This document shows positions 49,581 to 58,728 of a DNA stretch of 64,000 nt, one piece after another. This DNA is from Caballeronia turbans (GTDB lineage: Bacteria; Pseudomonadota; Gammaproteobacteria; Burkholderiales; Burkholderiaceae): assembly GCA_001544655.2 (NCBI GenBank), contig FCOD02000030.1, positions 1 through 64,000 on the forward strand, given 5' to 3'. A program made the translations under genes and the position numbers. The notes under the pieces are model-generated. The model saw nothing but the letters and a program-made list of their open reading frames with translations, was not told the origin of the DNA and searched no databases. Numbering within the stretch: position 1 is the first letter of the stretch; each line of letters opens with the position of its first letter.

Positions 49581-50789
49581 ATGAAAAAGCGAACGGATGC
49601 GTCGAATGCATCGTGGTTTGCCCCAATCGTGATCCTCGCGTTGGGAGCACTGCTGGTCCGCCCATTCATCGGCCCGGTCTTGTGGGCATTCCTTCTTGCC
49701 TATGCAACGTGGCCCTTGTACATATTCATGCGTAAGGGCATGCGCGGCGGCGCGTCGTTGAGCGCGCTGATGATGACCGTCTCGGTCGCGCTGGTCATCG
49801 TCGGATCGACGATTGCCATTGGAGTGCCGTTGACCCGCGAGGTCGTCGAAGTCGCTAATCGATTCGTCGCGTGGAGCGGCGGGGAGCCGAAGCGGCTTGC
49901 CTCAGTTGTCGCGGATGTTCCGGTCGTCGGCGCGAGACTATCCGAGCTGATACGCGACGCGCCAGCCTTGAGGAAAGATGTCGCATTTCCAGGCGACGGA
50001 TGGTTGAGCGCCCTGTCGAAGGCGGGCCGCCTGGCAGGCCGCAATGTGCTGCACTTCGGCTTTACTTTCATTGCGCTCTATTTCACTTATCGGCATGGTG
50101 AATCGCTGATTGCGAAGGTACGTCGGTTACTGGAACCGCTTATAGGTCCAAGGCTCGAAGCCTACGTCGCGGTACTTCGCAGCGTGACGCGCGCGGTGCT
50201 AATCGGGGTTCCCCTCACTGCAATCGGGCAAGCGGCGTGTGCCGGCATAGGTTACTGGGCGGCAGGCGTCGATGAGCCGCTATTGCTTGCGTTGCTGACG
50301 GCATTCGCGGCGCTCGTGCCGTTCGGCGCGCTCTTCGTTTGGCTGCCCACCGGCGTCGCGCTGCTCATGGAAGCAAATCTGTGGGGCGGCATCGGTCTGC
50401 TGCTTTGGGGCGCGCTGGTGGTCAGCTCGGTCGACAATGTCATCCGCATGGTGGTCATCGGCAATGCGGTGCGCATGCCGTTCGCCCTGGCGTTGCTCAG
50501 TATCATCGGAGGCGTTGCCGCGTTCGGACTCATTGGCCTGTTCGCGGGCCCGCTCGTGGCGGAGATGCTGCGCATGCTATGGGATGAACGAATACACCCT
50601 GCACCGAAGACCGAGACCCGGAGCAAACTCGCCTTCACGAAGTCTATGTCTGGCCGCTCGTTACGCCTTGACCGTCATCGTCCGACGAGCGCCGCGCGCG
50701 CGATGATGCGCCGAGGAGCGCGACGACGTCGCGACTCGGCGCGCGCTGCAATTGATCCTTATCAAACGAGTCTGGCTCGACGGCGGTAG
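49581..50789 (+). CDS. AI-2E family (PerM-like) transporter, probably frameshifted at its end
   Basis: 402 aa as read. Eight membrane segments; PFIGPVLWAFLLAYATWPLY opens it and GAVRMPFALALLSIIGGVAA, then FGLIGLFAGPLVAEM is the family core. After MLWDERIHPAPK (about residue 345) the frame becomes Arg-rich and runs on to 50789 over an FNR box. In another frame the last stretch reads TRLHEVYVWPLVTP and stops at 50669-50671, giving about 363 residues, the usual family length. A one-base loss near 50590-50610 would explain it. Family role: small-molecule export or efflux; substrate is uncertain. Confidence 0.78.
   Translation: MKKRTDASNASWFAPIVILALGALLVRPFIGPVLWAFLLAYATWPLYIFMRKGMRGGASLSALMMTVSVALVIVGSTIAIGVPLTREVVEVANRFVAWSGGEPKRLASVVADVPVVGARLSELIRDAPALRKDVAFPGDGWLSALSKAGRLAGRNVLHFGFTFIALYFTYRHGESLIAKVRRLLEPLIGPRLEAYVAVLRSVTRAVLIGVPLTAIGQAACAGIGYWAAGVDEPLLLALLTAFAALVPFGALFVWLPTGVALLMEANLWGGIGLLLWGALVVSSVDNVIRMVVIGNAVRMPFALALLSIIGGVAAFGLIGLFAGPLVAEMLRMLWDERIHPAPKTETRSKLAFTKSMSGRSLRLDRHRPTSAARAMMRRGARRRRDSARAAIDPYQTSLARRR
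50752..50765 (+). promoter_or_regulatory. FNR-type box TTGATCCTTATCAA
   Basis: TTGAT-CCTT-ATCAA, exact inverted arms. Centred at 50758.5, it predicts a start near 50800, 109 bases before the triple-BON gene at 50909. It lies inside the doubtful 3' end of the AI-2E gene. Confidence 0.7.
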
Positions 50790-50908
50790 TCTGGTTCACC
50801 GTGACAACGTCAAGGACTCGTGGGTCCGTTCGCGGGCGACTGATGTCTGCCTCGGCATGCGCTTCGCTGTCACGGCCGGTCTGATCAATGCGTTGTGGGA
50901 CGATTGAC

Positions 50909-51649
50909 ATGAGCACGCTGACGATGTCGCCGACGAATGTTTCCGCACCCCGCTCAACCCTGCCGGCAGAACGGCGCGCAGAGGGCTCGCCCCAAAACGA
51001 CAACGCGCTGATCGTCGCAATCGACGATGCGCTTCGGCTGGACGCGCACCTTGCATCGGAACCGGTGATCGTAGATGTTCATGACGGGCGCGTGACGCTT
51101 CGGGGAAGCGTCAGAAGCTACGCGAATAAGCGGGTCATATGCGAGATCGCTGGCGCACTGCCGGGCGTTGACTCCGTAAACGACTGCATCGTAGTGGAAC
51201 TGTCGCATGAAGCGCAGCGCACGGATGCCGCGCTGGCGTCGGATGTGCGCGTGGCGCTGAGATGGGAGGCGTGCCTTCCTGCGGATGCGATTGAAGTTGC
51301 GGTAGAGCATGGCTGCGTCACCTTGTCGGGCGAGATGCCGTGGTCCTTCCAGCGAAAACTCGCGGAGCATGTCGTCGCGCATTTGACAGGCATCACCGGA
51401 ATAGTCAACCTGTTGCGGGTCAGTGACCGGCAGATGCAATTGCAGGCGACGTCCGGTATCCACGCGGCCATGCGCCGTGCGGCCGATATCGAGGCAGACG
51501 ATATCGAAATGCGCGTCGCCGACGGCACCGTCACGCTCCGAGGCACGGTATCGTCGGCGGCCGCGAAAAAGGTCGCATACGAGGCGGTTCGTTCGCTCGA
51601 TGGCGTTCATACGGTGCTCGACGAGACCCGCGTCAGGCACGACGACTGA
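50909..51649 (+). CDS. Triple BON-domain protein
   Basis: 246 aa from the ATG at 50909 (GGGACG upstream). Three repeats: ALIVAIDDALRLDAHLASEP to GVDSVNDCIVV; LASDVRVALRWEACLPADAI to GITGIVNLLRV; ATSGIHAAMRRAADIEADDI to GVHTVLDETRV. Each shows the glycine of BON (DGRVTLRGSV, HGCVTLSGEM, DGTVTLRGTV). No signal peptide, so cytoplasmic or at the inner face of the membrane. Similar BON-repeat proteins accompany USPs and CBS proteins in low-oxygen loci. No function assigned. An FNR box is 144 bp upstream. Confidence 0.85.
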   Translation: MSTLTMSPTNVSAPRSTLPAERRAEGSPQNDNALIVAIDDALRLDAHLASEPVIVDVHDGRVTLRGSVRSYANKRVICEIAGALPGVDSVNDCIVVELSHEAQRTDAALASDVRVALRWEACLPADAIEVAVEHGCVTLSGEMPWSFQRKLAEHVVAHLTGITGIVNLLRVSDRQMQLQATSGIHAAMRRAADIEADDIEMRVADGTVTLRGTVSSAAAKKVAYEAVRSLDGVHTVLDETRVRHDD

Positions 51650-52098
51650 CTGACGGCGACGGCAAACCGACAGCGGGTGTTCGTTGCAACCACGAGCGCG
51701 TCATGCCCGTGTACGTTTCTTATTATGCTGCCGGCGGCAAGCGCGTTCGCAGGAACGAGCAGGTGACGAATAGGAAGAAGTTTGCGTAAGGGCCGAGCCA
51801 CAGCGCGACGCTGACAATGCCATCCATTCGTCGTCCATCTTCAAGCAGGCGGTCGCATAGCGCTCGGCGAACCAAGCGGCCAACGTCTCTCCGGCTGGCG
51901 TTGCTTCGTTGGACGACGTTCGCTCCGCGCGCACCGCTGCGGCCGCTGGCACCCCGGAAGCGTAGACGCAGCCAAACGCCCAGGCGGGCAGGCGGGTCGC
52001 CGATCGCCGAAAAGTATCAAGGCGACTTCTCGGTCATGCCCCCTCAACGCGAAAGCAGCGCGTGTAGCGTTAAATCATGTATGACGTTAAACCCATTG
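51650..52098. other. Gene-free spacer at the right boundary of the low-oxygen island
   Basis: About 450 bp with no supported gene. Short open frames here have no coding-like composition or ribosome site. AT content rises from about 51.7 kb. Nothing identifiable as an insertion sequence or attachment site was seen, though the junction between the island and the less GC-rich block is here. Confidence 0.45.
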
Positions 52099-52127
52099 TT
52101 GACATAGATATCAGTTTGCGGTTTAAT
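52087..52127 (+). promoter_or_regulatory. Consensus-like promoter with inverted repeat for the TetR gene
   Basis: TTGACA (52099-52104), a 17-bp spacer, then TTTAAT (52122-52127). TTAAACC (52087-52093) and GGTTTAA (52120-52126) are exact inverted copies placed around the -35 and over the -10, so autoregulation by the TetR protein is plausible. The start of translation is 52243 or 52192 (GTG). Confidence 0.66.
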
Positions 52128-52242
52128 CTTCCGAAACGGAGGCGCGGACTACCCCCGTGATGAGAGCTCCAACCTGCGTATTCCGAGAGAGGTGCAGTTT
52201 GAAGGCAGTGGCAGCAAGCTGTTTGTAACCAGAGCCGTTGCT

Positions 52243-52875
52243 ATGAAGCGGAAACGCCTAACACGCGCGGAGCGCAAAGAGCGAACGCGGGAACGGCTGC
52301 TCGACGCGGCCGAGACAATGTTCGTACGTAAGGGGTTGGCTGCAACGAGCGTGGACGACATCTCGGAGGAGGCCGGATACTCGCGTGGTGCGTTCTACTT
52401 TAACTTTGAGAGCAAGGCTGAAGTGCTAATCGAGCTGTTGCGGCGGGACGGCGAACGGACTTGTTTGAATTTGCACGCGATCACGAAGAAGGGCGGCACG
52501 TCCGATGAAGTGAAGGAACGTGCCACTGCCTGTTTCACCGATTCCCTCAGGCCCGATTCGTTCAGTCTTTGGGCAGAAGGTGCTCTTCTAGCATCGAGGG
52601 ATGCTGCGTACCGAGATCCCATCAATGCGTTGCGAAACCAGAGATTAGCCGCTACGGGTGAGTGCATTCGGAGCCTACGGGCGGCCAATAAAGCGGAATT
52701 GTCGCGCGGACAGACAGAGGCACTGGCGATCGGGATGGCGAGTATCAGCGATGGCATTATGTTCTTCAACATGATTAACGGGCCAAACATGTGCGGCAAG
52801 GGCTTAAGGACTATTGCTGTCGCCTTCTTATCGTGGGTCATTGAGCACGGCCCCGAATACGAAGACGATAAATGA
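52243..52875 (+). CDS. TetR-family transcriptional regulator
   Basis: 210 aa from the ATG at 52243; a GTG at 52192 with GAGAGAG upstream gives 17 more residues. RTRERLLDAAETMFVRKGLA, then ATSVDDISEEAGYSRGAFYFNFESKAEVL, is a TetR HTH. The C-terminal part has more Asn, Ile and Lys than neighbouring genes, consistent with recent acquisition. It sits ahead of the AI-2E-family gene at 53035 (159-bp gap) and the RND operon. Its target could be either; the RND operon also has the TetR gene at 60445. Confidence 0.87.
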   Translation: MKRKRLTRAERKERTRERLLDAAETMFVRKGLAATSVDDISEEAGYSRGAFYFNFESKAEVLIELLRRDGERTCLNLHAITKKGGTSDEVKERATACFTDSLRPDSFSLWAEGALLASRDAAYRDPINALRNQRLAATGECIRSLRAANKAELSRGQTEALAIGMASISDGIMFFNMINGPNMCGKGLRTIAVAFLSWVIEHGPEYEDDK

Positions 52876-53034
52876 CTGAACTTTTGCCCCGGAGTTAGGG
52901 GGGGCTGGGCCGATTTCGACCGCTGGAAGCCTGACATCCTTAACAAATAAGGGCAGCCAAACCATATCGTTTCGACAGAGAGGCGCTTTCTACTATTAGG
53001 AAGCCAAAGTAATTTATGCGGACCATGCGCGATC

Positions 53035-54174
53035 ATGCATGCAACGTTCCCGGGCGAAGAAGCGCAACCAGCTAGCACCCGGATGAGAGTACCTTTGACT
53101 ACTTACCATCGCCAGTCGTTGTTTTGGGGCGCCGTAGCCTTGTTGGCCGGTGTTTTGCTGTGGGCATTGCGTCCTGTTCTAACACCGTTTCTTCTCGGTG
53201 CAATCATCGCGTACGTTTTACAGCCGGGCGTGGAGTGGCTAGTTCGACATCGCACGCCCAGGGGCCTCGCCGCCCTGCTTATGATCTCTCTGATCGCAAT
53301 GCTTATCGGGTTGTTCGCATTGTTAGTATTTGCTGTCCTTCAAAAGGAAGGACCTGAGCTTGCGAGGCAGCTTCCTTCAATGGTGCAGAATCTCGACGCC
53401 GTTCTGAGACCGCGGATGGCTTTACTGGGAATTGACTACTCGGTCAATCTGGCGAATATCCGTGAGGCTTTAACCGCACGTTTATCAGCAAGCGAGCAAG
53501 GCGCTGCTCCCTCGGCTTGGGAGTATCTGCGCACAAGCGGCAGCCTGATGGTCAGCGTCGCGGGGAATGTGGTGCTCGTGCCCCTCGTTCTTTTCTACCT
53601 GCTCTATGACCGGCATGAAGCGTTCGAGCGCATAGAGAGCTTTGTGCCGCGACGCTGGCTCGCGAAAACACGGGATTTCATTGCGGAGATCGATCAGATG
53701 ATGTCGCAGTATCTGCGCGGGCAACTGCTCGTCGTCGGAATACTCGCGCTGTTTTATCCGGTTGCGCTAAAGATCGCCGGGTTGGACGTCGCACTGCCCG
53801 TCGGTCTTCTCACAGGGCTTGCCGTGTTCATCCCTTACATCGGGTTCGCGACCGCGCTGGCATTGGCGCTTCTGGCTGCGTTTCTGCAGTTCGCAAACTG
53901 GTACGGGTTCGGAGCCGTGATTGTAGTGTATGGAGTCGGGCAAATCTTGGAGAGCGTCGTTCTTACGCCCCGGCTCGTCGGCGAGCGCATTGGCCTGCAT
54001 CCGCTTGCCGTCATCTTCTCGTTACTTGCTTTTGGCGAGCTGTTTGGTTTCTTTGGCGTTCTGCTTGCATTGCCTGCCAGCGCGGTGTTCGCTTCTGCTT
54101 TGCGGGAACTGCGGCGCCGTTATCTGATGAGCGCATTTTACCGGACCCGAACATACCAAGATCGGGGACCGTAG
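53035..54174 (+). CDS. AI-2E family (PerM-like) transporter
   Basis: 379 aa with about eight membrane segments. YHRQSLFWGAVALLAGVLLW, then RPVLTPFLLGAIIAYVLQPG at the N-end and GYVGQILESVVLTPRLVGER-like motifs (GVGQILESVVLTPRLVGERI), then GLHPLAVIFSLLAFGELFGF near the end match the family, whose PerM/YdiK members are small-molecule exporters. A first ATG at 53035 and an alternative at 53083 (MRVPLT) are both possible. Distant relative of the gene at 49581. Composition is less GC-rich than most of the window up to about 53.4 kb. Substrate unknown. Confidence 0.83.
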   Translation: MHATFPGEEAQPASTRMRVPLTTYHRQSLFWGAVALLAGVLLWALRPVLTPFLLGAIIAYVLQPGVEWLVRHRTPRGLAALLMISLIAMLIGLFALLVFAVLQKEGPELARQLPSMVQNLDAVLRPRMALLGIDYSVNLANIREALTARLSASEQGAAPSAWEYLRTSGSLMVSVAGNVVLVPLVLFYLLYDRHEAFERIESFVPRRWLAKTRDFIAEIDQMMSQYLRGQLLVVGILALFYPVALKIAGLDVALPVGLLTGLAVFIPYIGFATALALALLAAFLQFANWYGFGAVIVVYGVGQILESVVLTPRLVGERIGLHPLAVIFSLLAFGELFGFFGVLLALPASAVFASALRELRRRYLMSAFYRTRTYQDRGP

Positions 54175-54377
54175 CGCAGAAAGTTTGCAATGGCCGGGCG
54201 TTCCGCGTGCGATCTCTCGCCGAATGCGGGGCTTCGCTGAATTCGAGTTCTTGTAGCGAGTCAGCGACGCATCAGGAGCTTTCTTGTTCTCGCTCTGCTG
54301 GCGAGGCTTGCTTCTCGCGGCCACGGCTAGCCCGATCAGCGCTGTTGGCATTTCTACCTCGACTCATCACCTGCCTT

Positions 54378-55556
54378 GTGAACATCGTGAAACTATCCGG
54401 ACCCGTCGCGCTAAAACGGGCGCGCTCTTTGTTACCCTTCTTGTTCCGGTCGACGCACCGGTTACCCGTTGTCGTCGCGGCGTGCGGCGCAATCCTTCTT
54501 TCGGCATGCCACCAGCGTGAAGCCGTCGTGCCGGAAGCCAAACCGGTTGTCGCCCTTGCGGTTCATCCGGATGCGAACAACGCGAGTGCCTCGTTGCCTG
54601 CGCAGGTCCAGGCCCGTTACTCCACACCCCTGTCGTTTCGCGTGGGCGGCAAAATCATCGAGCGACGAGTGCGCATCGGCGATTCGGTCAAGGCGGGGCA
54701 GACGGTTGCGTTACTTGACCCAACCGATCTGCGCAACAACCTTGCCAATGCAAGAGCACTGTTGGCCGCCGCCGAGCATCGGCTCAGCTTCGCCAAGCAG
54801 CAGCTTGACCGTGATCAGGCGCAGGCGCACGCGAACCTGATCGCCGCAGCGCAACTAGAGCAGACTCAGGATGCCTATGCGACGGCTCTGGCGCAGCGCG
54901 ATTCGGCGCGAGCCCAGATGGCGCTCGCGACCGATCAACTGCGCTACACGGCGCTGACAGCTGACCATGACGGTGTGGTCACATCGGAGGATGCCGATAC
55001 CGGACAGAACATGCAGGCCACGCAGGCCGTCTATCACGTTGATTGGACGGGCGACGTCGACATCGTCTGTGACGCGCCGGAACGGGCACTGAACGCGTTG
55101 ACGATCGGGGCACGAGCGCGCGTCACATTGCCGGCGCTGCCGGGCAAGACGCTCGAAGCGCGGGTGCGTGAGGTGTCGGCCGCGGCCGATAGCGAAAGCC
55201 GCACATGGCGGGTGAAGTTGACGCTGGCTGCACCGGGTCCGCAAGTGCGCCTTGGCATGACGGCAAATGTGATGTTCGACGTGGCCGACGATAGCGCTTC
55301 GGGCGAGCCGTTCACACTGCCGGTGACAGCGCTCTTTCACAAGGGCGAGAATCCGGCCGTCTGGGTCGTGCGTAACGGCAGCAATACGCTCGAGCTGCGC
55401 CCGGTCACGATCGAGCGATATGACGAGCGCACGGTCTCGGTGAGTTCGGGCCTGCATGACGGCGACCGGGTCGTTCTGCAAGGCGTGCATGCCGTGAGTT
55501 CAGGCCAGCAGGTGCAGGCGGTGCCTCCGCTTCATCAGGAGAACTTCCCGACATGA
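54378..55556 (+). CDS. RND efflux periplasmic adaptor (membrane fusion protein, lipoprotein)
   Basis: 392 aa if started at the GTG at 54378; a longer frame begins at 54207 without a ribosome site, and the exact start is doubtful. VVVAACGAILLSACHQREAV has a lipobox (LLSAC), so it is lipid-anchored. The hairpin region KIIERRVRIGDSVKAGQTVA, then LDPTDLRNNLANARALLAAAEHRLSFAKQQLDRDQAQ, and LTADHDGVVTSEDADTGQNM are the lipoyl/barrel-sandwich halves. It overlaps the pump gene by 4 bp, so both are co-translated. Confidence 0.88.
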   Translation: MNIVKLSGPVALKRARSLLPFLFRSTHRLPVVVAACGAILLSACHQREAVVPEAKPVVALAVHPDANNASASLPAQVQARYSTPLSFRVGGKIIERRVRIGDSVKAGQTVALLDPTDLRNNLANARALLAAAEHRLSFAKQQLDRDQAQAHANLIAAAQLEQTQDAYATALAQRDSARAQMALATDQLRYTALTADHDGVVTSEDADTGQNMQATQAVYHVDWTGDVDIVCDAPERALNALTIGARARVTLPALPGKTLEARVREVSAAADSESRTWRVKLTLAAPGPQVRLGMTANVMFDVADDSASGEPFTLPVTALFHKGENPAVWVVRNGSNTLELRPVTIERYDERTVSVSSGLHDGDRVVLQGVHAVSSGQQVQAVPPLHQENFPT

Positions 55557-58500
55557 ACGCGCGCGACCATGAAAGCGCGCGCGCGAGCGCGCCCGTGAAT
55601 GCTTCTGATAATGCCGCCGCTGGCGGAACCGGTTTCAATCTGTCTGCCTGGGCGCTGCGGCATCAGCAGCTTGTGATCTTTCTGATCGGTCTGATGACGC
55701 TCTTTGGTGTGATCGGTTATACGCAGCTAGCACAATCGGAAGATCCGCCGTTCACCTTTCGGACGATGGTCATCAAGACCTACTGGCCGGGCGCTGCGTC
55801 CCGCGACGTGCAGGAACAGATCACGGACCGGATCGGTCGCCAACTGCAGGCGGCCCCCTATGTGGACAATATCAAGAGCTATTCGCGCCCAGGCGAGTCG
55901 ATGATCTTCTTCGCGATGAAGGACTCGGCGCCTGTTAAGGAGGTGCCCGAGACCTGGTATCAGGTGCGCAAGAAGGTGGGCGACATACGGGCAACGCTTC
56001 CGAAAGGCGCGGTAGGACCATTCTTCAACGACGAGTTCGGCGACGTCTACACGAACATCTATGCGCTCGAAGGCGACGGCTTCACGCCCGCGCAACTGCA
56101 TGACTACGCAGACAAGCTGCGTACCGTCTTGTTGCGCGTGCCTGGCGTGGCAAAGGTCGAATACTTCGGCGATCCCGATCAGCACATCTTTGTCGAAATT
56201 TCGAATGCGCAGCTGACGCGACTGTCGATCACGCCGCAGCAGCTCGCCCAGGCCATCGATGCGCAGAACACCGTCGCACCCGTGGGCACTATTACGACGG
56301 CGGACGACCGTGTGTTTGTACGGCCGAGCGGCGCTTTCAAGGATGAGCAGGCGCTCGCGGACATGCTGATCACGGTGAACAAGCGTGCGTTCCGCCTCGG
56401 CGACATTGCGACGATCAAACGCGGTTACGACGATCCGCCAGTTACCCAAATGCGCCTCGGCGGTCAAGCGGTACTCGGCATCGGCGTGACCATGCAAAAG
56501 GGCGGCGACGTCATCAATCTCGGTAAGGCACTGGACGCGAGGACGGCTGAACTGCAGGGCTCATTGCCAGCGGGTCTGAAACTCGCGGCCGTCTCAAGCA
56601 TGCCGCATGCGGTTAAGCATTCAGTAGACGACTTCGTCGAGGCGGTTGGCGAAGCAGTGGCGATCGTGCTGGTTGTCAGCCTCATCTCGCTGGGCTTGCG
56701 AACGGGCATGGTCGTCGTCATCACGATCCCGATCGTCCTGGCAGTGACGGCGCTATGCATGCACTTGTTCGGCATTGGATTGGACAAGGTGTCGCTTGGC
56801 ACGCTCGTGCTCGCGTTGGGGCTGCTCGTCGACGACGCGATCATTGCCGTCGAAATGATGGCCGTGAAGCTCGAGCAGGGTTGGAGCCGCGTGCGCGCGG
56901 CGGCCTTTGCGTACACGAGTACGGCATTCCCCATGCTGACGGGCACGCTTGTGACCGTCTCGGGCTTCCTCCCGATTGCGCTTGCGAAATCGAGCACGGG
57001 CGAGTACACGCGCTCGATCTTCGAAGTCTCGGCCATTTCGCTCGTCGTCTCGTGGTTCGCAGCCGTCGTGCTTGTGCCGTTGCTGGGGTTTCACCTGCTT
57101 CCGGAGCGCAAGGATCATGCGAGCGGCGGCCACGACCATGAACACGACGTCTACAACACGGGCTTCTATCGGCGCCTGTCGGGCTGGGTCGCGTTGTGCA
57201 TTGACCGACGCTGGGTCGTGCTCGGGGTCACCGCCGTGCTCTTCGTCATTGCGATGGGAGCGTTCACGCGGGTCCCGCAGCAATTCTTCCCCAACTCCGA
57301 GCGCCCGGAGTTGCTCGTCGACCTGAGGCTCCCGGAAGGTGCTTCGTTCGAGGCGACATTACGTGAATCAAAGCGTTTGGAGAAAATTCTCGATGGTAAG
57401 CACGGGATCGACCACTTCGTCGACTTCGTCGGCACCGGTGCGCCGCGATTCTATCTACCGCTCGACCAGCAGCTTCAGCAGCCCAACTTCGCGCAGTTCA
57501 TCGTCACGGCCAAAGACGTGGAGACGCGCGAGGCGTTGATGCACTGGCTCGACGGGAAACTGGAAAAGGACTTTTCCGGCGTGCGCACACGCGTCGCGCG
57601 CCTCGAAAACGGGCCGCCTGTGGGTTTCCCGATCAAGTTCCGCGTGAGCGGTGACGATATCGCAACGGTGCGCACGCTGGCGGACACCGTTGCGCAGAAG
57701 GTCCGCGCCGACTCACGGACGCGCAACGTCCAGTTCGACTGGGACGAGCCGGCCGAACGGTCAATCTCGTTCGAGATCGACCAGAACAGGGCCCGCCAGC
57801 TTGGCGTCACATCGGAGGACGTGTCCAGCTTCCTCGCCATGACGTTGTCCGGCTACACGGTCACGCAGTATCGCGAGCGCGACAAGCTGATCAATGTCGA
57901 CCTACGTGCGCCGAAGAGCGAGCGCGTCGACCCCGCGAAGCTTACGAGCCTCGCCATCCCGACACCGAACGGCGCGGTGCCGCTCGGCTCGCTCGGGCAT
58001 GTGCGCAACACGTTGGAATACGGCGTGATCTGGGAGCGCGATCGCCAGCCGACCATCACCGTGCAGGCGGACGTGCGCGGCGACGCGCAGGGCATCGACG
58101 TCACGCGCGACATCGAGCGCGCACTTACCGCTGTGCGCTCTAAGCTGCCTGTCGGATATCGGATCGAGGTGGGCGGAGCGGTCGAAGAGAGCGTGAAGGG
58201 CCAGACGTCGATCAACGCGGAAATGCCGCTGATGATCATCGCCGTGCTGACGCTGCTGATGATCCAGCTAAAGAACTTCGCGCGCACGTTTATCGTCGTG
58301 CTGACGGCGCCGCTGGGGCTTATTGGGGTGGTGACTGCACTGCTGCTGTTCGGCAAACCGTTCGGGTTTGTCGCGCTGCTCGGTGTGATTGCGATGTTCG
58401 GCATCATCATGCGCAACTCCGTGATTCTGGTCGACCAGATCGACCAGGACATCGCGGCGGGGCACGCGCGCTACGACGCCATTATCGGCGCAACGGTGCG

Positions 58501-58726
58501 GCGCTTCAGGCCCATCATGCTGACGGCCGCCGCTGCCGTGCTCGCGCTGATCCCGCTACTTCGCTCGGGCTTCTTCGGACCCATGGCGACTGCACTGATG
58601 GGCGGCATCACCGTCGCCACCATGCTGACGGTGTTCTTTTTGCCAGCGCTCTACGCGACGTGCTTCAGGGTGCGCCGCGACGAGCGCAGTGCGCAACCCG
58701 TCGTCGTCGAGCATGCGGAGGTTTGA
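55553..58726 (+). CDS. RND-family multidrug/solvent efflux pump, inner-membrane subunit
   Basis: 1057 aa, full length for the AcrB/MexF type. LAQSEDPPFTFRTMVIKTYW, then PGAASRDVQEQITDRIG, is the signature after helix 1; helix 4 has LVDDAIIAVEMM, where the DD is the proton relay. Helices 10-12 carry ALLGVIAMFGIIMRNSVILV. Between the halves a short His-rich loop, DHASGGHDHEHD, is present at about residue 522. The adaptor (upstream, 4-bp overlap) and outer-membrane lipoprotein (downstream) complete the pump. Substrates not inferable; neighbours include aromatic-degradation genes, so solvents or phenolics are plausible. Confidence 0.92.
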   Translation: MNARDHESARASAPVNASDNAAAGGTGFNLSAWALRHQQLVIFLIGLMTLFGVIGYTQLAQSEDPPFTFRTMVIKTYWPGAASRDVQEQITDRIGRQLQAAPYVDNIKSYSRPGESMIFFAMKDSAPVKEVPETWYQVRKKVGDIRATLPKGAVGPFFNDEFGDVYTNIYALEGDGFTPAQLHDYADKLRTVLLRVPGVAKVEYFGDPDQHIFVEISNAQLTRLSITPQQLAQAIDAQNTVAPVGTITTADDRVFVRPSGAFKDEQALADMLITVNKRAFRLGDIATIKRGYDDPPVTQMRLGGQAVLGIGVTMQKGGDVINLGKALDARTAELQGSLPAGLKLAAVSSMPHAVKHSVDDFVEAVGEAVAIVLVVSLISLGLRTGMVVVITIPIVLAVTALCMHLFGIGLDKVSLGTLVLALGLLVDDAIIAVEMMAVKLEQGWSRVRAAAFAYTSTAFPMLTGTLVTVSGFLPIALAKSSTGEYTRSIFEVSAISLVVSWFAAVVLVPLLGFHLLPERKDHASGGHDHEHDVYNTGFYRRLSGWVALCIDRRWVVLGVTAVLFVIAMGAFTRVPQQFFPNSERPELLVDLRLPEGASFEATLRESKRLEKILDGKHGIDHFVDFVGTGAPRFYLPLDQQLQQPNFAQFIVTAKDVETREALMHWLDGKLEKDFSGVRTRVARLENGPPVGFPIKFRVSGDDIATVRTLADTVAQKVRADSRTRNVQFDWDEPAERSISFEIDQNRARQLGVTSEDVSSFLAMTLSGYTVTQYRERDKLINVDLRAPKSERVDPAKLTSLAIPTPNGAVPLGSLGHVRNTLEYGVIWERDRQPTITVQADVRGDAQGIDVTRDIERALTAVRSKLPVGYRIEVGGAVEESVKGQTSINAEMPLMIIAVLTLLMIQLKNFARTFIVVLTAPLGLIGVVTALLLFGKPFGFVALLGVIAMFGIIMRNSVILVDQIDQDIAAGHARYDAIIGATVRRFRPIMLTAAAAVLALIPLLRSGFFGPMATALMGGITVATMLTVFFLPALYATCFRVRRDERSAQPVVVEHAEV

Positions 58727-58728
58727 TC

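Noticed and set aside
51383-51396. FNR-like sequence TTGACAGGCATCAC
   Set aside because: It lies inside the second repeat of the BON gene and one arm is imperfect. No transcript start is expected there.
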